From Pantoea sp. (GTDB lineage: Bacteria; Pseudomonadota; Gammaproteobacteria; Enterobacterales; Enterobacteriaceae), in NCBI RefSeq assembly GCF_028283705.1, contig NZ_JAPWKD010000019.1:248001-312000 (forward strand): DNA of 64,000 bases, written 5' to 3'. The notes beneath the pieces were generated by a model. The model searched no databases. It was given only the letters and a program-made list of their open reading frames with translations, and was not told the DNA's origin. Both the position numbers and the translations under genes were made by a program. Within the stretch, counting starts at the first letter, position 1; each line of letters begins with the position of its first letter. Shown piece by piece: positions 1 through 8,469 of the stretch.

Positions 1-580
1 CAACGCTGGCCTTAACCGGGTCTTTGCCTGCGCTATGCGGACGGAAGGGATTGGGATAAGTCGCGAGGTAAAGATCGGGATCGGCGGCGCTGCCTGCCGA
101 AATATGTACTCCTGATACCTTCATCGCCAGCCCAATGCCGCCATGATAACCATGAGCAAAAGCCACCACCTTGCGTTTGCCCGATGCCAGGCGACAGGCG
201 CGCAGCGCGACATCGTTGGCATCACTCCCAGCGTGGCCGAGGTAGACACAGCGATCCCCTTTGCCCGGGGTGATTGCCAGTAAATCTTCGGCCAGCCCGA
301 CTGAATCAGGATGCACCGCTGACAGCCCCCCAGCCCCGGCTGGGGTCTGCGCCGCTTTCATCATCGCTTCGGTAATTTTCCGATGTCCGTGCCCCAGGCC
401 ACAGGCAGTCCAGGTCGCCGATAGATCGAGCAGTTTCCGTCCCCCCACTTCGGTTAACCAGCATCCTTCACCTGATGAAACGGTCAGCGGGAAAAAACGT
501 AGCTTCTCAATGCCAGCAATCGATTGCGCATCGCGCTGATAAAGCGCTTCAGCTTCCGGCGGAAAAATAGCCTGACTCAT
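1..580 (-). CDS. Class III aminotransferase (partial, C-terminal part off the left edge)
   Basis: The first 193 residues of a PLP-dependent class III (omega/GABA-type) aminotransferase are present; the PLP lysine and C-terminal domain lie beyond the window. Seen: an N-terminal region with DLSATWTACGLGHGH, then the cofactor-phosphate region AGSDANDVALR and the FAHGYHGG motif that stacks on PLP, both family hallmarks. The ATG at 578-580 overlaps the TGA of the upstream permease gene (ATGA), so the two are translationally coupled. The family moves an amino group from an omega-amino acid, a diamine or a beta-amino compound to pyruvate or 2-oxoglutarate. With an amine-type permease and a glutamine-synthetase-like ligase next door, a role in amine or amino-acid catabolism is inferred. 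The substrate is not predictable from this fragment. Confidence 0.88.
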   Translation of the reverse strand, partial: MSQAIFPPEAEALYQRDAQSIAGIEKLRFFPLTVSSGEGCWLTEVGGRKLLDLSATWTACGLGHGHRKITEAMMKAAQTPAGAGGLSAVHPDSVGLAEDLLAITPGKGDRCVYLGHAGSDANDVALRACRLASGKRKVVAFAHGYHGGIGLAMKVSGVHISAGSAADPDLYLATYPNPFRPHSAGKDPVKASV

Positions 581-2043
581 ACTGATTCCTTTTGTGCGAT
601 AGCAGTGGCGATGGGTTCAGCCGGAGCGGAAAACTCTTCCGACAGCGACAAGCCAATATTTCGTACCAGACGCGGCGCGGAGATAATGATGATCAGTCCG
701 GCAATGCACCAGTAGAACGCCACCAGCGCCGGGCTAAATAAATCTTCCTGGCCTACCACGTTGTAATAGAGGGAGACAACCATGATGACGATGCCCAGTA
801 CCGGCAATAATAGCTCCCATTTAGGGATGTTCTGACCCATGCGGGTGATGAAGTTGATGACACCTAACTCAATCATCAGATAGGTAATCATCAGACACAC
901 TGAGCCAATCACTGCAAAGTAGAAGTAAGCATCAATCGCGCTGTTGCCCGTGCCCATTGAAGGTTTGCCGGTCAGCCATGCAGCAACGTCCACCAGCAGA
1001 CTCACCACTAACACTAACGTCAGCGCATTACGCGGTTGATGGGTTTTGCTTGATACCTCGGCAAAACAGCTGTGACCAAAGCCGTCACGGGCCAGGGCGA
1101 ACAACAAACGGCTGGAAGTTGCGGCGGCGGAGAGATTAGCGGCAAAGGCGGACATCATGGCGGTGAACAACATGCACAGCGAAAATACCGTTCCAACATA
1201 GGTCTGCGACAGCGTACCCAGTGAGTTGGCGGAATTTTTAAAGGCATTCAGTCCGGCCTCACTGGTGCCGAAGCCCAGGGTTTGCACATACATCATGCCG
1301 ACAAACAAAATCCCGGTCAGCACGATGGAACCCAGCAACGCCAGCGGGATGTTACGTTGCGGATTTTCTGTCTCCTCACCCAGCGTGGCGCAGGCTTCAA
1401 AACCCGCCCAGGAGAGGAACGCCGCGACCACCGCCGCCATCACCGCCTGGAAGCTCACTCCATTCAGGCTAAACAGCGAAGCATGTTGCTCCGTGGTCGC
1501 TGGCTGATGGATGATGATGACCGCAGCCAGCACCAGCATCAGGACGATCCCTACCCCTTCAATCACCATCAGCACGCGCGCCACGGTCTGTCCATCACGC
1601 GAGTTCAGAATCCAGCTAAAAATCACCCCAACCGCCGCGGTGACAATCCACGGGATCTCAATGTGCGAGGCGGGAAATAGCGCCTGCAGGAAAGCATTGG
1701 TGAATGCCCCTAAGGCCGCCAGGGTGGCAATCGAGAAGAACAGATAGGTTCCCATGATGGCAAAACCGGAAAAGAATCCCGCGCGCGGCCCGATGGTTTT
1801 ACCCACCAGACCATAGGCGCTGCCGGCATGGTTATAAAAGCGCGTCAGGCGGATAAAACCATACGCAATGAGCGCAATCCCCACCAGACCCAGCACGAAT
1901 ACGATAGGCAGTGCTTTCCCAACTGAATCAATTAATCCCTGCGCATTGCCGGACATGGCTAAGGTCGGTCCCACCATACCCAGCGACAGGGCCAGCGCTT
2001 CCCAAAGTTTTAAATTTCGCTTTTTATTTGGTGCATTATTCAT
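577..2043 (-). CDS. APC-family amino acid/polyamine permease
   Basis: A 488-residue inner-membrane transporter of the amino acid-polyamine-organocation superfamily. It begins with a short cytoplasmic tail and the family motif around residues 15-35 (LWEALALSLGMVGPTLAMSG), followed by about 12 hydrophobic segments. The conserved WAGFEACATLGEETENPQRNIP segment after TM6 is typical of the PuuP/YhfM-like branch. The start was set at the second ATG (2043), which follows a GGTGAGAG stretch; an ATG at 2058 lacks a ribosome site. The stop overlaps the aminotransferase start, and the glutamine-synthetase-like gene lies 88 bp upstream on the same strand. The three probably form one operon that imports an amine or amino acid and passes it to ligase and transaminase. 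The exact substrate is unknown. Confidence 0.88.
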   Translation of the reverse strand: MNNAPNKKRNLKLWEALALSLGMVGPTLAMSGNAQGLIDSVGKALPIVFVLGLVGIALIAYGFIRLTRFYNHAGSAYGLVGKTIGPRAGFFSGFAIMGTYLFFSIATLAALGAFTNAFLQALFPASHIEIPWIVTAAVGVIFSWILNSRDGQTVARVLMVIEGVGIVLMLVLAAVIIIHQPATTEQHASLFSLNGVSFQAVMAAVVAAFLSWAGFEACATLGEETENPQRNIPLALLGSIVLTGILFVGMMYVQTLGFGTSEAGLNAFKNSANSLGTLSQTYVGTVFSLCMLFTAMMSAFAANLSAAATSSRLLFALARDGFGHSCFAEVSSKTHQPRNALTLVLVVSLLVDVAAWLTGKPSMGTGNSAIDAYFYFAVIGSVCLMITYLMIELGVINFITRMGQNIPKWELLLPVLGIVIMVVSLYYNVVGQEDLFSPALVAFYWCIAGLIIIISAPRLVRNIGLSLSEEFSAPAEPIATAIAQKESV

Positions 2044-2131
2044 CTCTCTCACCCTCATACAACGTGATTGTTTAGCGAGTTGTTAATGGGTTTCCCCGGT
2101 GTTGGTCAGGCAAAAATGGTGCAAGGGTCCG

Positions 2132-3496
2132 TCAGACGGACCAGGCAAAGCGGAACTTCTCGGTTGTGGTTTTTAATGGCAGGTGGCCATAACTTTCGTG
2201 TTCATGACGACGCACAGCAATCAAAGCGCCCAGCAGTTCCGGGCGGAACAACGCCCGGGCCAGCTCGCTTTGTTCCAGCCGGGTTAAGGCATCGGCCTGC
2301 GAGTAAATCAGGCGTTTGATCTGTTTCTCGCTGCGCTGTTGTTCAGAGAAATCGGCGGGGGCGGATTGCGTAGCTTCGGGTAGCGACATTGATTGCGTGT
2401 GACCTGCCAGCGCCATGCCGAGCACCGCGCCACAGGCGATGTAGGGGTTCGCCGAAGGATCAATACATTTCACTTCCAGATGCGCACCGTAGGGATTCGC
2501 CGGATTTGCCGCACAGTAGCGCACCGCCGCCTCGCGATTTTCCAGCCCCCAGCAGGCATAAGCACCCGACCAGTGTCCCGGCTGAAGACGATCGGCGGAA
2601 AGTACCGAAGGAGCCAGTAACGCCACCATTTCAGGCAGATAGTGGACAATCCCGGCAATTAAACTCCCCCCTTCCGCCGTGATGCCATACGCACAGTCAC
2701 CACCGGCCAGTAACGGTTTGCCCTGACGGGTAAAGGAGAAATGCAAATGCGCGCCATTGCCTGCCCCGCCTTCAAACGGCTTCGGCGAGAAGCTGACGGC
2801 TAACTTATGTTTGCGCGCGATACGGCCCAGCAGAATGCGGGTCAGAACCAGCCGATCAATGGCGGTGAGAGGATTCGCCGGAGCGAGGGACAATTCAAAC
2901 TGGGCGGTACCGTATTCGGCATGAAACTGCTCAAGGCCGACACCCGCTTCGCCGAGTGTATTAACGATATCGTTAACCACGGCTTCCCTGTCCAGTAATG
3001 CGCCCATGCCATAGGCATGCCAGTGACCGGTGGCCGCGTCAGCGTCCTCCGGCAGTAAATAAAACTCCAGCTCACCCGCCGCCAGGGTCTCAATGCCTGC
3101 CGTCTGCAACGCTTCAACCTGGCTGCGCAGAAACTGGCGTGAACACCACGCTGCGCGGTCGCCCTCCTGTTCAAAGACATCCACGGGCGCCCAGCAAAAT
3201 CCATCCTTCAGCTTCACCAGCGCCGTAAGATCAGCGCGCAGGCGATCGTCGCCTACCGCCGAAAATGCCGGGATCCAGGCGATGGCATTGTCAGCGCAAA
3301 ATAACGCCCAGGAAGGGGATGCCCCGACACCAGACTGGCTGATGGTTCTCAGGCGAGTGGCAGGCATGGATTTGCCACGAATAACCCCAGCGGAATCCAC
3401 CAGGGTGGCAAATAAAGTGGCAACACCACTCGCGATAAGACTTTCACATTGAGAATCAATGGATTGATTATTTTCTACTGCCGCAACTTTATCCAT
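2132..3496 (-). CDS. Glutamine synthetase-like ligase (gamma-glutamyl-amine synthetase type)
   Basis: A 454-residue member of the type I glutamine synthetase fold, in the group that glutamylates amines (PuuA, GlnT relatives) rather than the housekeeping GlnA. Seen: the metal-binding glutamate motif AGELEFYLLP near residue 140; a second one in HAEYGTAQFELSLAP near 195; the ATP/metal histidine segment GGAGNGAHLHFSF near 250; and the substrate arginine segment WGLENREAAVR near 320. No Tyr adenylylation loop like GlnA's is apparent. PuuA-type enzymes join glutamate to an amine using ATP so that the amine can be oxidised or transaminated in protected form. Next to an APC permease and a class III aminotransferase this gives three Puu-like steps. 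Oxidase and hydrolase partners may lie left of the window. The amine is not identified. Confidence 0.85.
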   Translation of the reverse strand: MDKVAAVENNQSIDSQCESLIASGVATLFATLVDSAGVIRGKSMPATRLRTISQSGVGASPSWALFCADNAIAWIPAFSAVGDDRLRADLTALVKLKDGFCWAPVDVFEQEGDRAAWCSRQFLRSQVEALQTAGIETLAAGELEFYLLPEDADAATGHWHAYGMGALLDREAVVNDIVNTLGEAGVGLEQFHAEYGTAQFELSLAPANPLTAIDRLVLTRILLGRIARKHKLAVSFSPKPFEGGAGNGAHLHFSFTRQGKPLLAGGDCAYGITAEGGSLIAGIVHYLPEMVALLAPSVLSADRLQPGHWSGAYACWGLENREAAVRYCAANPANPYGAHLEVKCIDPSANPYIACGAVLGMALAGHTQSMSLPEATQSAPADFSEQQRSEKQIKRLIYSQADALTRLEQSELARALFRPELLGALIAVRRHEHESYGHLPLKTTTEKFRFAWSV

Positions 3497-3549
3497 TACA
3501 CCGAGAACTCCCGTCTGCTATTTACTGGTGACCGCGCTTGAGATTTTTT

Positions 3550-3598
3550 TATATATGTTACACAATCAACTTAAAATCAATATGTGTAATATATATTA
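3550..3598. promoter_or_regulatory. Candidate RpiR operator: AT-rich inverted repeat in divergent promoter
   Basis: The 183-bp gap between the ligase gene (minus) and the RpiR gene (plus) holds two similar half-sites in opposite orientation. TATATATGTTACACA lies at 3550-3564 and TGTGTAATATATAT begins at 3583 (reverse complement ATATATATTACACA). Divergent genes with a regulator on one side commonly share such an operator, so binding by the adjacent RpiR protein is inferred. Nothing else was recognised in this gap apart from a poor sigma-54-like string. Confidence 0.45.
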
Positions 3599-3679
3599 AA
3601 TTCGTATAGCTGAATCACGCTGGTTGTGGCACTGTCTTTGTGGCAATGCCGCGAACAGGTGTGGTGAAGGAGAGCAGGT

Positions 3680-4531
3680 GTGCTGGCACAACAAATTAAA
3701 GACAGCATGGCGGAACTCAGCCCTGCTGAACGAAAAATAGCGCGGGCGATGCTGGCGGATTATCCCAGGGCAGGTTTAGGAACAGTGCAAACGCTGGCTG
3801 ATCAAGCCGGCGTCAGTCTGCCCTCGGTGGTGCGTTTTGCCCGGCGTATGGGGTTTGGTGGTTTTGTCGATTTTCAGCAGGCGTTACGGGATGAGCTTTC
3901 CGAACAGGCAAAAGGACCGTTGCAGCGCCTGGATAATTGGGTGACCAATGAAAGCCCTTCGGCACTGATCGAGGCAGCCATCAAATCGTCAGTGCTTGCC
4001 ATTCAGTGTTCGCTGCGTGATATCCCCGAGTTTGAAATCACCGAGGCAACCCGCTTAATCGGTGCCAGGGAACATCATGTCATTCTGGGTGGCGGGCGCA
4101 TCAGCCAGTCACTGGCGATGTATTTCGGGCGCAACCTGCAACAGGTACGGCGTGGCGTCGATGTGCTTTCTGAAAATCATCACGAACGCATTCAGCAAAT
4201 CATTGATGCCAATAAAAATGATGTGTTCGTGCTGTTTGATTTTCGCCGCTATCAACAGGATATGTATCAGCTGGCGCAGGAGATTGTGGCGCGGGGTGCC
4301 ACGCTGATTGCCGTTACGGACACGCAACTTTCCCCTATTGCTTCTCTTGCCAAAGTGGTCCTGCCCATTCATGTCGAAACCCCATGGTTGTTTGACGGTT
4401 ATTCGGCTGGGATTGTGCTGATCGACACGATTATCGCCGCCATCATGGAACATCAGGGCGATAAAACCGTGGAACGGCTGAAACAATGGGAAGCGCTGGG
4501 CCCCCTTTCATTGAATGCAAAATCTAAATGA
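3680..4531 (+). CDS. RpiR/MurR-family transcriptional regulator (HTH + SIS)
   Basis: A 283-residue regulator with an N-terminal RpiR helix-turn-helix (residues 1-75, including ADQAGVSLPSVVRFARRMGFGGFVDFQ) and a C-terminal SIS sugar-isomerase-like effector domain (about 110-255, VILGGGRISQSLAMYFGRNL). It starts at a GTG (3680) preceded by GGAGAGCAG. It is transcribed away from the ligase/permease/aminotransferase genes and overlaps the next gene by ATGA, so it heads an operon with the amidohydrolase and the isochorismatase-like hydrolase. SIS domains usually sense phosphosugars, but RpiR proteins also control amino-acid and amine catabolism. By position it likely controls both divergent operons. 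Confidence 0.88.
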   Translation: MLAQQIKDSMAELSPAERKIARAMLADYPRAGLGTVQTLADQAGVSLPSVVRFARRMGFGGFVDFQQALRDELSEQAKGPLQRLDNWVTNESPSALIEAAIKSSVLAIQCSLRDIPEFEITEATRLIGAREHHVILGGGRISQSLAMYFGRNLQQVRRGVDVLSENHHERIQQIIDANKNDVFVLFDFRRYQQDMYQLAQEIVARGATLIAVTDTQLSPIASLAKVVLPIHVETPWLFDGYSAGIVLIDTIIAAIMEHQGDKTVERLKQWEALGPLSLNAKSK

Positions 4532-5349
4532 CTTTTCCAGATGAGGTAACGTTAGACGTGAGCGCACCACTGCTTTTTCCAGATGAACCCACACCCTTTG
4601 TCGTCGAGAATCGAACCGGTCATTCGCCTTTTCTGATCCTGTGTGATCATGGCGGGAAACGCATCCCCCGCCGCCTGGGTGATCTGGGCTTACCACAATC
4701 GGAGATTGACCGACACATTGGCTGGGATATCGGGGTTCTGGCGGTTTCCCGCCACCTGAGCCAGTTGCTCAATGCTCCGCTGGTCCATCAGATCTATTCG
4801 CGTCTGGTGATTGATTGTAACCGCAATCCGGGTATTCCCAGCTCGATCCCCACCCTCTCAGAAGCCACCCTGGTGCCCGGCAATATGACGCTGAGTCAGC
4901 ACGATCGCGACCAGCGCCAGACGGAAATCTTTGCGCCGTATCATGCGGCGATTCGGGACATCCTGGCAGAACGCAAGGCACTCGGCATCCCAACCTGTTT
5001 ACTGGCGATGCACAGCTTCACCCCGGTGTTTCACGGCGAGCAACGTCCGTGGGAAATTGGCGTGCTATACCAGCACAAGGCTGACTATGCGCTGGCGATC
5101 CTCGAACAGCTGCAACAAAGCCAGCGCTGGACGGTGGGCGATAACCAACCTTATTCGGTGTCCGACGAAACGGATTACGCCGTGCCGCAGCATGCGGTGA
5201 AGAACGATCTGCACTATGTCGAAATTGAATTGCGCCAGGACCTGATTAGCCAGCCAGCGGGACAAAAAATGTGGGCTGAAGATTTAGCACCGATTTTCAC
5301 CCAGTGCTGGGAAGACATTGTCAGCCATCAATTTAAAAAGGAAGCGTAA
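4528..5349 (+). CDS. N-formylglutamate amidohydrolase family protein (HutG-like)
   Basis: A 273-residue protein of the FGase family, zinc-dependent hydrolases whose best known member cleaves N-formyl-L-glutamate in histidine breakdown. Seen: the LILCDHGGKRIPRRLG metal/active-site segment near residue 32, HIGWDIGVLAVSRHLSQLL near 70, YSRLVIDCNRNP near 90, and LAMHSFTPVFHGEQRPWEIGVLY near 160. No other hut genes are present, so histidine degradation is unlikely. The neighbours suggest hydrolysis of an N-acyl or gamma-glutamyl intermediate made by the ligase, which is inference. The ATG overlaps the RpiR stop codon; no clear ribosome site is seen, consistent with coupling. Confidence 0.82.
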   Translation: MTFPDEVTLDVSAPLLFPDEPTPFVVENRTGHSPFLILCDHGGKRIPRRLGDLGLPQSEIDRHIGWDIGVLAVSRHLSQLLNAPLVHQIYSRLVIDCNRNPGIPSSIPTLSEATLVPGNMTLSQHDRDQRQTEIFAPYHAAIRDILAERKALGIPTCLLAMHSFTPVFHGEQRPWEIGVLYQHKADYALAILEQLQQSQRWTVGDNQPYSVSDETDYAVPQHAVKNDLHYVEIELRQDLISQPAGQKMWAEDLAPIFTQCWEDIVSHQFKKEA

Positions 5350-5352
5350 TCG

Positions 5353-5997
5353 ATGTTTCATCCAACCAGTCGCAACATTGCTATCGAGAAAGAATCCGCC
5401 ACCCTGCTTTTTATTGATGTGCAAAACTACAATGCCCGTCGTGACGGCGGTGAATATGTGGGTATGTCTGCCGCGCAACAGAATGAACAGTTTGGTTATT
5501 TCTTCGACATCATCGAGCGCGAAACCCTGGGCAATATGCAAAAGATCCAGGCGGCCTGCCGTGCCGAAAAAATTGAAGTGATGTATACGGTGATCGAGAG
5601 CCTGACCAAAGATGGCCGCGATCGCAGTCTGGATTACAAAATTACCGGCTTCAATGTCCCGCGCGACTCGTGGGATGCACAGGTGTTAGATGCTATCGCG
5701 CCTGGCGAAGATGAAATCGTTCTGCCCAAAAGCTCCTCCAGCGTGTTTATCTCCACCAATATTGATTACGTGCTGCGCAACCTCGGCACCCGTTATCTGG
5801 TGATTGCCGGATTCCTCACCGACCAATGCATCGAAAGCGCGGTGCGCGATGCCTGTGACCTCGGGTATCTGGTGACGCTGGTGACGGATGCCTGCGCGAC
5901 ACTCTCCCCCGAGCGTCAGCAGAACTCGCTTACTGCGATCAAAGGCTATTGCCGTCAAATCACTACAGACGCGTTTTTAAGCGAGCTGTCAGCGTAA
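5353..5997 (+). CDS. Isochorismatase-like cysteine hydrolase
   Basis: A 214-residue cysteine hydrolase of the isochorismatase superfamily, which includes nicotinamidase, ureidoacrylate amidase and N-carbamoylsarcosine amidase. The catalytic triad is visible: Asp22 in LLFIDVQNYN, Lys126 in LPKSSSSVF and Cys159 in LTDQCIESAVRDA. A GGAAG ribosome site precedes the ATG, 3 bp after the amidohydrolase stop. In this cluster it probably hydrolyses an amide or carbamoyl group of the imported nitrogen compound, possibly with release of ammonia. The substrate cannot be assigned. It is the last gene of the unit; a large inverted repeat follows directly. Confidence 0.85.
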   Translation: MFHPTSRNIAIEKESATLLFIDVQNYNARRDGGEYVGMSAAQQNEQFGYFFDIIERETLGNMQKIQAACRAEKIEVMYTVIESLTKDGRDRSLDYKITGFNVPRDSWDAQVLDAIAPGEDEIVLPKSSSSVFISTNIDYVLRNLGTRYLVIAGFLTDQCIESAVRDACDLGYLVTLVTDACATLSPERQQNSLTAIKGYCRQITTDAFLSELSA

Positions 5998-6007
5998 TGG
6001 CATATGC

Positions 6008-6082
6008 TGTAGCGGCGCGATTTATCGCGCGCCTTTTAGTCGGTGCACCGAGGAAAATAGCGCGATAAATCGCGCCGCTACA
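6008..6082. repeat. 23-nt perfect inverted repeat (intergenic palindromic element)
   Basis: Two perfect 23-nt arms, 6008-6030 (starting TGTAGCGGCGCGATTT) and 6060-6082, are reverse complements separated by a 29-nt spacer that itself contains the small palindrome CGGTGCACCG. The element sits exactly in the gap between two convergent operons. It may act as a bidirectional transcription barrier or be a member of a dispersed MITE/REP-like family. I recall similar TGTAGCGGCGCGATTTATCG elements scattered in Pantoea/Erwinia genomes, but could not check this. No second copy was noticed in the window. Confidence 0.85.
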
Positions 6083-6097
6083 CATCAACGGAGGTAT

Positions 6098-7105
6098 TCA
6101 GGGAATCAGCAGAATCTTGGCAGCAGAGACGCGCTGCGACTCCAGATCATCGAAAGCATTCGCCCCCTGATGCAACGCCCGCTGTTCCACCCAGCCCAAC
6201 GCGCCCAATGCGCCCTGCTCCAGCATCGATAACGTCAGATGGAAATCTTCCATGGTGTAGGTGTAAGTTCCCAGCAGCGTAATCTCGCTCAGGGTGATTT
6301 TGCGCATATCAATCTCGCTGTCCCAATCCTGCAAACCGATGTGCATAATCACCCCACCGGGTTTCACCGCATGCACCGCCAGTTTCCGTGTTGGACCAGC
6401 GCCTACCGCATCGATGACCAGCTGCTGACTTGCCGCTTCTACCGGCGTCTCAATCGGGTTGATGCTGACACAGCCGGTATGACGCTCAGCCGCTTCGGCG
6501 CGTAACGGGTTGGTTTCCGCAAGAGTTATCTGACGGCATCCCCAGGCGCGCAACACCAGCACCGTCAGCAGGCCAATTGCCCCACCGCCGATCACCAGCG
6601 CGTTAGCTTCTGCCAGTGGCATCTGCAATGCCCGCTGGGTCAGGCGTAGCGCGTGCACCACGGTGGCGGCCGGTTCGGTGATCGCCGCGTGCTGCAACGA
6701 GATACCCGCTGGTAATGCCACCACTGAACGCGCCGGAATCGCCATATATTCAGCAAAGGCACCGGGCCAGTCCATGCCGATCATATGGCGGTCGCTGCAC
6801 AGGTTGTCACGCCCCTGGCGGCAATATTCGCACTGCCCACAGGTGATTAACGGGTTGGCGGTCACCCGCTGCCCCGGTTGAAAACGCGCTGACTGGCTCT
6901 CAACTATTTCCCCAGCCAACTCATGTCCCAGCACCAGACCGGGCTGGCGACGGGGATCTTTGCCGTGGAACGCATGCATATCTGATCCACAGATGCCCGC
7001 TGCCGCAATGCGAATCACCACCTGATCGCCCCCTTGCGGCAACTGCGGGTAAGGCCGTTCCTGGATTTCAACGCCCAGCGGGCGGGTATAGACAAGCGCT
7101 TTCAT
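6098..7105 (-). CDS. Zinc-dependent alcohol dehydrogenase (MDR family), candidate DHPS 2-dehydrogenase
   Basis: A 335-residue medium-chain dehydrogenase. Seen: catalytic-zinc residues in AAGICGSDMHAFHG (Cys near residue 37) and LGHELAG (near 60); the four structural-zinc cysteines in CGQCEYCRQGRDNLC (about 90-104); and the Rossmann motif VIGGGAIGLL near 165. GAGGAAGC precedes the ATG. It is the last gene of a four-gene minus-strand operon with an MFS transporter, an SDR and an HpsN-like dehydrogenase. In known 2,3-dihydroxypropane-1-sulfonate (DHPS) clusters two alcohol dehydrogenases (HpsO, HpsP) interconvert R and S forms through the 2-keto compound. This gene and the SDR would fill those two roles; which is which is not decided here. 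A generic polyol dehydrogenase is the alternative. Confidence 0.8.
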   Translation of the reverse strand: MKALVYTRPLGVEIQERPYPQLPQGGDQVVIRIAAAGICGSDMHAFHGKDPRRQPGLVLGHELAGEIVESQSARFQPGQRVTANPLITCGQCEYCRQGRDNLCSDRHMIGMDWPGAFAEYMAIPARSVVALPAGISLQHAAITEPAATVVHALRLTQRALQMPLAEANALVIGGGAIGLLTVLVLRAWGCRQITLAETNPLRAEAAERHTGCVSINPIETPVEAASQQLVIDAVGAGPTRKLAVHAVKPGGVIMHIGLQDWDSEIDMRKITLSEITLLGTYTYTMEDFHLTLSMLEQGALGALGWVEQRALHQGANAFDDLESQRVSAAKILLIP

Positions 7106-7111
7106 GCTTCC

Positions 7112-8440
7112 TCACTTAATCAGGACAGAACGGGGGAGATTGATGCTGCCTGCACCATGAGTGCGACGCCACAGGTAAACGGCGCAGACGGCGCTGGTCA
7201 GGCCGATAATCAGCACATAGGCGCAGATTAACCAGGGCTTGCCGCCCAGCATGTCCGAGAAAATGGTGGCCAGCACCGGCGTTAAACCACCGGCAAATAC
7301 GCCGGAGATCTGATAGGCGAACGAAATCCCGGTATAGCGCACCGATGCGTCAAAACATTCCGAGTAGACCGATGACAGCGTGCCAAACACCGCCGCATGG
7401 AAAATACCGAACGGGATAACAATGGCAGTCCAGACCAGCCAGATATTATCCGGATGGTTATACATCAGGGCGAAAGCCGGGAAGGCGGAAAGTCCCGACA
7501 AGGTGGCCCCCATCGCAAAGATACGCGCACGCCCCCAGCGGTCGGCCATATAGCCCCAGAACGGGATAAAGAAACTCATCACCAGCGCGCTCGCCAGAAT
7601 GGCAACAATCGCCTGATCACGCGGAATGTGCAGCGTTTGCGTCAGCCAGGTCAGCGAAAAGACACCGAAAATATTGAAGAACACACCATCAATCAGACGC
7701 ATCCCCATACAGGTGAACACCACCCCGGTGTTTTTGCGAAATAACTCCACCAGCGGGATACGTTTGGGCGCATTTTTCTGTTCCTCCTGCGCCTTGAGGA
7801 AATCCTGCGTTTCCGCCACGTTTTTGCGGATATAAGTCCCGATGATGACAAACACGCCACTGAGCAGGAATGGCACACGCCAGCCCCAGGACATAAAGGC
7901 TTCATCGGGCAGCAGCAACGACGCCAACCCAATGGCTGCGGAGGCCAGCAATAACCCCAGCGACATCCCCACCTGCGGAATACTGGCAAAAAATGCACGA
8001 TGTTTCTCCGGGGAGGACTCGAACGTCATCAGCACCGCACCACCCCATTCGCCCCCAAGGCCGATGCCCTGGATTAAACGACACAGAATCAGCAGGCAGG
8101 GTGCCCACAGGCCAATCTGGTGATAGCTGGGTATCAACCCGATAAATACCGTCGCCCCACCCATAATCACCAGAGTCAATATCAGCATCTTCTTGCGGCC
8201 CAACGTGTCACCGAAATGACCAAAGATAATTGCCCCCAGTGGTCGGGTGAGAAAACCAATCGCAAACACGCCATAGGAAAGCAGCGTAGTAATAAAGGGA
8301 TCACCTTCCGGGAAATAGAGTTTGTTAAACACCATCCCGGCTACGGTGCCGTAAAGAAAAAAGTCATACCATTCAATGGTCGATCCAAACAGGCTCGACA
8401 GGGTGACGCGTCGCAGGTTACCGGCAGCAGGTTTTTGCAT
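7112..8440 (-). CDS. MFS transporter of the MHS (metabolite:H+ symporter) type, candidate sulfonate importer
   Basis: A 442-residue, 12-segment inner-membrane transporter. The opening SLFGSTIEWYDFFLYGTVAG and the GHFGDTLGRKKML loop between TM2 and TM3 are diagnostic of the MHS family (ProP, ShiA, KgtP). The ATG at 8440 has GAGGAA six bases upstream and is preferred over an in-frame TTG at 8473 that would overlap the SDR gene. It is flanked by dehydrogenase genes of the same operon, 6 bp from the alcohol dehydrogenase. By context it is the likely importer of DHPS, the part HpsU plays elsewhere. That assignment rests on neighbours, not on a substrate motif. Confidence 0.85.
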   Translation of the reverse strand: MQKPAAGNLRRVTLSSLFGSTIEWYDFFLYGTVAGMVFNKLYFPEGDPFITTLLSYGVFAIGFLTRPLGAIIFGHFGDTLGRKKMLILTLVIMGGATVFIGLIPSYHQIGLWAPCLLILCRLIQGIGLGGEWGGAVLMTFESSPEKHRAFFASIPQVGMSLGLLLASAAIGLASLLLPDEAFMSWGWRVPFLLSGVFVIIGTYIRKNVAETQDFLKAQEEQKNAPKRIPLVELFRKNTGVVFTCMGMRLIDGVFFNIFGVFSLTWLTQTLHIPRDQAIVAILASALVMSFFIPFWGYMADRWGRARIFAMGATLSGLSAFPAFALMYNHPDNIWLVWTAIVIPFGIFHAAVFGTLSSVYSECFDASVRYTGISFAYQISGVFAGGLTPVLATIFSDMLGGKPWLICAYVLIIGLTSAVCAVYLWRRTHGAGSINLPRSVLIK

Positions 8441-8469
8441 GATGTGTTCCTCTGCGCTGAAGGAAAGGA

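Noticed and set aside
3627-3641. Sigma-54-like string TGGCAC-N5-TTGT upstream of the RpiR gene.
   Set aside because: The -12 GC is replaced by GT, and no activator of the sigma-54 class is nearby.
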